Below, one piece after another: positions 53,101 through 59,100 of a stretch of 64,000 nucleotides of DNA. A model generated the notes under the pieces. The model was not told the DNA's origin. It did no database searches and saw nothing but the letters and a program-made list of their open reading frames with translations. The stretch covers positions 8,144,645 to 8,208,644 of the forward strand of contig CM076650.1 of NCBI GenBank assembly GCA_038496675.1, given 5' to 3'. The position numbers and the translations under genes were made by a program. This DNA comes from Rachycentron canadum. Taxonomy: Eukaryota > Chordata > Actinopteri > Carangiformes > Rachycentridae. Within the stretch, counting starts at the first letter, position 1; every line of letters starts with the position of its first letter.

Positions 53101-56100
53101 TTGCTGTGAAATGCTTTGTGTATTTAACCTCTGTGGTTAACTTATACACAGTCTGTAATCTAAACAAATAGCAGTTTGTTGTGACCGCTGATGCAGAAAA
53201 TCCTTAAATAGTAATTCAATAACATCAGTGTTAACTTGCTAATCCAATGACTACACATTATCGTACGTTCCCAGTCTGTCTCACCAAAGCTAACCTGTTT
53301 AACAGATGGCCACCTTTCTCTCAGTCAGCAGGGAGAGAGACATTGACCTCCCCAAACACTTGGCTCCTCCTGACCCTTGATCCTCTGACCTCCAGGTTAG
53401 ACATAGAGAGTGGTGGAGGCATAGAAGTTTAAACCCCTGCAGTCAAGGAACAGGATGGGAGTAGCATGGTCACTGTTCTCTTCACAGTTAGTTATATCTT
53501 TGTTTTTTATATATATATATACATATATATATATCGAGAGAGAGTTATAATCTGAGAAATAAGGGAACCAGTTGCTAGCTTAGTGCGTCTGGAAAAAAAA
53601 AGAAACAACCAACAAGTTAAAGTTTTGGCACAGTTACTTTTGTATTTTGTTTTATTAAGTGCTAGTTGCCTATTTTGAATGTCATAAAGGTGAAAGTTGG
53701 GGTCTGATGTTTAAATTGCTAAATAGTCATTTATATCTGTCAGTGGACATATTTCTTCTTCTCTCCAGTAAGTGAGGCTTTGATAGATCAAGAGCAGACC
53801 ATGTTGTATGAACCACTTGGGGAGCTGAGAGAGGTGAGAGAAGTGGAGAGGAATGTGATGAAGCCAAGGGACAAAAATACTTTCCCCATCATTTTCCTCA
53901 CAGTCAGACCCACACCCCACTGTGCAGTTAAAGAAGCACACAAGGTTCAAGAGCAGTGCAAATCAAAGTGTTATTTTTCGATCCCTCCCTGCTCGCCCTC
54001 ACCCTGTGATCTGTTCCAGTGCGTCTTTACAGGCATGCCACGCGGCTCAGAGTCCCTGCCATCACTCTCCAGTTCAGAGGATAATATCATGCTGGATATT
54101 CTTTGAAAAGGTGCTCTCCTGTGAGATGTAGAGAAAACACAGTAACACCAACTGGCACTTAATTTTGCAGGCTCCCTATCGTTGCCAACTATGCAGGCAG
54201 AGCGGGGGCGGCGGGGTGTGTTGTGTTGGAGGAGTTGGGGGTCAAGGGGGGCTTCCTGACAGGAAGCGAAGTCTAGCTGGGAGGGGAGAATCAGACGAGA
54301 GACTCCTAAAAAATTGAGTGGCTTTTAATTTGGCTACCAGCCGGTTTTACTGTGAGCTGGCTTCAAGTGGCTCAGGACTGGAGGGCCTCAAGTGGCACGA
54401 ATGGTTGGTTATTTATACACAACATATAATCGTGTTTCAAATAAATGAATTTCCCTGACAGAGCCCTCTCCTCCTGACAGGCACTGTTAATGTAATGTTT
54501 TTGTACGTGACAGGTTATAAGACCTTGGAATGTATTCTTATGTTTCTCCCCCTGCTATCCTCTCTCAGCCATCCTGCTGATTAAAATCATATCCTGGCTT
54601 CTTAGACAGGCTTCTTCTCAGAGCTGCACTTTTGATCTAGTCAAAAAAATATTAAAATCTTGGACATGATTTACTTTTAAAATAGGAAATTACAATCTAG
54701 TTATCCAATCATGCTTCAGATGCCAAATCCAGAATTTAGAGTTCCACAAAGTCATTTTGACAACCATTGTGCAGTTTGTCTGATGTTTTGATTGGGCTGT
54801 CGATGACAATCAGTTGGTGAAGCACAGGTTCATACATGTTCTTAAGCATTGCCTTGTGCGTACATGTCTGTGGCTTGGTTTAAAACAACTGGTATTAAAT
54901 GACAATTGACAAATCTCTTCTTCTAGTAAATATAATACTTATGGTTACACTGTTATTTATGTTAGTTAGATGATTCCTGGTTCCAGCTGTATCTATGTTG
55001 TCAGTCATGTGTTTCTATATATTCTAATATTTATCTTTGAGACAAAGGATTGTAGAATTTAAAATATTAGTCAAATGTAGTAAAAGTTTAGGCTTTAAAA
55101 AAAAAAAAAGAAAGAAAGAAAGAAAAGGCTCCTTCTGTGACAGGCTTACAGAACATTAGCTATCAGGCTGCAAGGAAAGTATATGATTTATCAAAAATGC
55201 TGAAATTAACTAACTAACTCTACTGTAGCTTGAGAGTTGCTGAATAATGTGCAATAATATCCATACTTTGAACCTGTGTGAAATGTTTTGATCATATTGG
55301 TTTTGTAAGCCTCAATTCTATCATGACCACAATAAATGTGATTCTGATGTTTTAAATGCATCACATCAAAGTGTATGATTCAGAAAATTCAGATTACTGA
55401 TTATTATGCGTTTTCCTATGAGTTGGGTGGGAATTTACACTGATGTCAAGTAAAAGCTAAGCTGAGACACAAACAGGTAATTAGAGTCTTATTTTGACTC
55501 AGTATGGTCAGAAACCACTCTGCTGCTACCCAAAGGTGGTGTTGTGTAGTTTGCTGTGGTGCAGTTATGCAAAATACTCCATAGTACTTCATAGTTATTT
55601 ATAGGTCTTGTTAACTTATAAATGTCAACAAAATAAACAAAACAGAACCATGAAAAATATATTGTTGGATGAGTTGTTGGGTTGTCTCTTACAGATCTGA
55701 TCATCTAGTCCACTTACAGCTGAAACAGCTGCACAGTGTTTTATTGTGATTTCTACATCATTAGGTAAAAATGTATTTTTTTTATTTAAGGAGTCCTTTT
55801 TTTTTTTTAAAACATAAAATTTTTTGTTTATGTTAAAGTTAAACAGTTAATTTTATGAACCAGTGTTCTATTTAAATATACTTTGCATCCACAGCCCAAG
55901 TGCTCAAACATGTCTTTGGTTTGTCTGTTTGAAGTGTCCAGAGGTTCACTTCCTGTTTTCTTACTCTTTGTGTTAGTGTAGCCTTGAAAGTGTGAGTCCA
56001 TGAAGCTCTTGGAGACCCTACAACATAAATATTTGCTGCAGCATAAATATTTGGACATAAGTAAATATTCTCTCAGTTGTGAATTTGATCACGCAAACAC

Positions 56101-59100
56101 CAATATGAGTGTCCTCAGATACCACATGAACACGCACATGTGGACTGTTGAGAGTTAGAGTGGACACACTGGTGTTAAGTTATTCATGTGTGTTTCAGCC
56201 TCGGCAGCATGAATAAGCAACAAACATCACAACTTCTGCATGAATCAGTCTGATGAATGGTGATGAGTAACGTATTTGATAGTTTATGCTAACAGTAATT
56301 TTATGTTTTGTCTCCATCTTACTTATCCGCACACATGGGTGCTTTTTTTGGTCATTGTTGATATCAGATTGCTGGTCATAAACATCTGGCTCATGCAGCT
56401 CCAATAAACTATTTCCATGTCTCTTCTATATTGTGGTCGTCAGTGCACAAAGGTTTAATTCAAAATGTCAAGATTTGCCACCAACTTTACGTCGCAGCAA
56501 TCACTGACAGATTTTAATTTGAAATAACTGAACATCTTGAAGACGAACATTTTGCTTCTATTTGTTAGGTGAACGATAACACGCCACTGTCAGCGTACGC
56601 AGTTTCTAATTTTGAAATAGAAAAAAATCAGTAGCTTTCAGCCTTTCATTTTGCTTCTGCTGCATTGCCACATTTGACATGAGGATTTATGCTTTTGTCA
56701 TCTCATCTGAAGTTCTATTCCCACAGCCTCTCAAACCAACAAATACTTGTGATTATGAGTGATGCCACCGAAAAGCGCAACTGACTTATTTATTATTTCG
56801 GGAGAGCTGAGACGTTTCTTTCTTCAGTGTTGGAAAATGTTTTCCTTGTGTTGTGGCAAGCCTGATGTTTGCAAGGTGATTTTGCTCAGGAGGTCTGTGT
56901 TTTCTCACTAGTGGTAGTGGTATATTTAGATGTTGATTATGGATAATCAGCTGTAATGACGGAAGTGCATGGCATGTGTGTTTAGACTCAATGCCATCAT
57001 CATGAAACAGACCAAACATAGCTGTCTTATTGACTTCAGATTGAGAAAGGCATTTCCATGAATAGGTTAAAACTTTCATTCATGCACACCCTCGCACGCA
57101 AAAAGGAAAAGAAAAAAAACAAAACAGCAACAACTACTAGTACTAGCTCCCCTCCTACTAGCTATATTTAATATTGGCAAAATGTCTGTCTGTTGACTAG
57201 TTGGCAATCAGGATCAAGGGACGGCTCTCTTTCTTGTCCTATCGTCTGTTAGGAGGTCAGGTTAAAGGTGAGAGGTCACAAATGGCTGCTTGTATCCTCT
57301 CATCAGGAGTGCTGTGGTCATGGCCCCTATCGCGGCCATAAAAGCTGTGACACCGTTGACCAGGGCACCCAAAATCCAATATTCTATCACTGACCTGTCC
57401 CTGTTTCCTTTTTGTCACCAGGAGATGTCCCTCAGATCAGGGTCATTGCTTTTTTAATTCAACGAGAAGAGCCATTTCTTAGCCCATAATGACACCATTA
57501 GTCTTGCTATCACCTTTGTCCGTGTCCACGAAATGCCGATGGCCTCCACAGCGTTCACTTTCAACTAATTTAGACCCAAAGCCTCTTGGAATGACAATCT
57601 TTTTATTTCTGCTGAAGAAGTGTTGAGGTTCTTTAGACTCCAGTGTCAAAGTCCCAAGGATTTTAAAGAGCTCACATAAAGGAAATTTTATGTTACTGTT
57701 TTTCTTTGTCCTCCCCCAGAGAGTACGACTCTATTTACAGCCTCACTTCCTGCGCTGTTTATTTGAAATCCGGCTAGCACACTCTGTCCTGGCCTGGACT
57801 ATCCCCACAGCCACAGGCTAACACTCATGGTTAATGTCCTTCAACTACAGTCTATGCTTCATCTAGAAGGCCCCAAGGCTACTCTTACACACTTCCTCCA
57901 AAAGCAAGCCCTAGCCACAAAATCCTCTGCCAGTACTCAACTCCGAAACACTGTTTCCACTCCCAGGCCCAGACTTTTATTCCCTCTGTGCCCTCTTTAT
58001 TTTGAATGTATTGTAAACACGGTCAATGCCAATATGGTCCTTGAGGACAAAAAGCAGTTTTGAATTGAGGTTAAGTGTTAGGTTGTTGTCTGTATCACGT
58101 GCAGTTGGTTACGTAGAGACGGCGTGCAGGCGTTTCAGAAGAGCGGTTTCTCTCGGCTTGGTGTGATTGGTTGTGATGGGTTTACATTTGTTGTGCTGAA
58201 AGGGCAAAACTGTATGGTTTTAAAATCATCGCATATATACAAACGTGTTTGGATGTGCATTTGAAATTCTTGTAAATTGATCTTTCCTTCCTCCTTGTAG
58301 TGCTGATATCCTCGTCCCTGTGGGCTCTCTGGATTTACTGAAAGGCCAGTCTCTACAAAAACATACAGCTTCCTCTATCAGCTCAAGAGATGATGACAGC
58401 AGAGTTTAAAAAAAGTTTATGCTTAGATACACATACACATGGCGTACCTTTCACTTCGTAAACTCGTTTTAATTGTTAAATCTATTAAAATGAGCTCTTT
58501 TGGGCTTTGTTGAGATGAGAACTGAGTAGGATGTGTGTTTATGATTATTTCTACTACTACTGAAATACATGTTCCTCCTATATCAATAAATGACACTTTT
58601 TAATAAAAATTATACAGTGAGTTCAAATTGTGATGAATGATTTTTTTTTGTGTAAGTGTAGTTTGGTAGTTTCGGTCTCGAACCTGAGGTTTTTTGCGCA
58701 TATTTCCTCGTCTCCCCGGAGAGGAAGAAGGAGGGGGGTGCCGTGAGGTTCAGACAGGCCCCATGACCTTGTTGCTTTATTATTCTTTTGACGGTTGTGT
58801 TGAAGGTGTTGAAATATTGAACAGAACATGAGAGACGATGACCGCTGCGTTTCCCTTCTCTCGTTGTCCGTTCCAAGTTTAGGATTTAAAATCACACACG
58901 GCTGTGGTTGGATTGTTTAGACTGACACCTCGAACCATAACGTTAGTCAAAGAGTGGAGGAAATTTGTGTATTCACTTGTGATAAATGCACTCTCAACAC
59001 AGCTCTTTCAATCCTTTCTACTAGTTTGCCAGCTGTTTATGTCGTCTGTGCTGACTCAAGCAGTTGCTTTTTTAGATCTTTTTTTTTTTTTTTGATAGTA

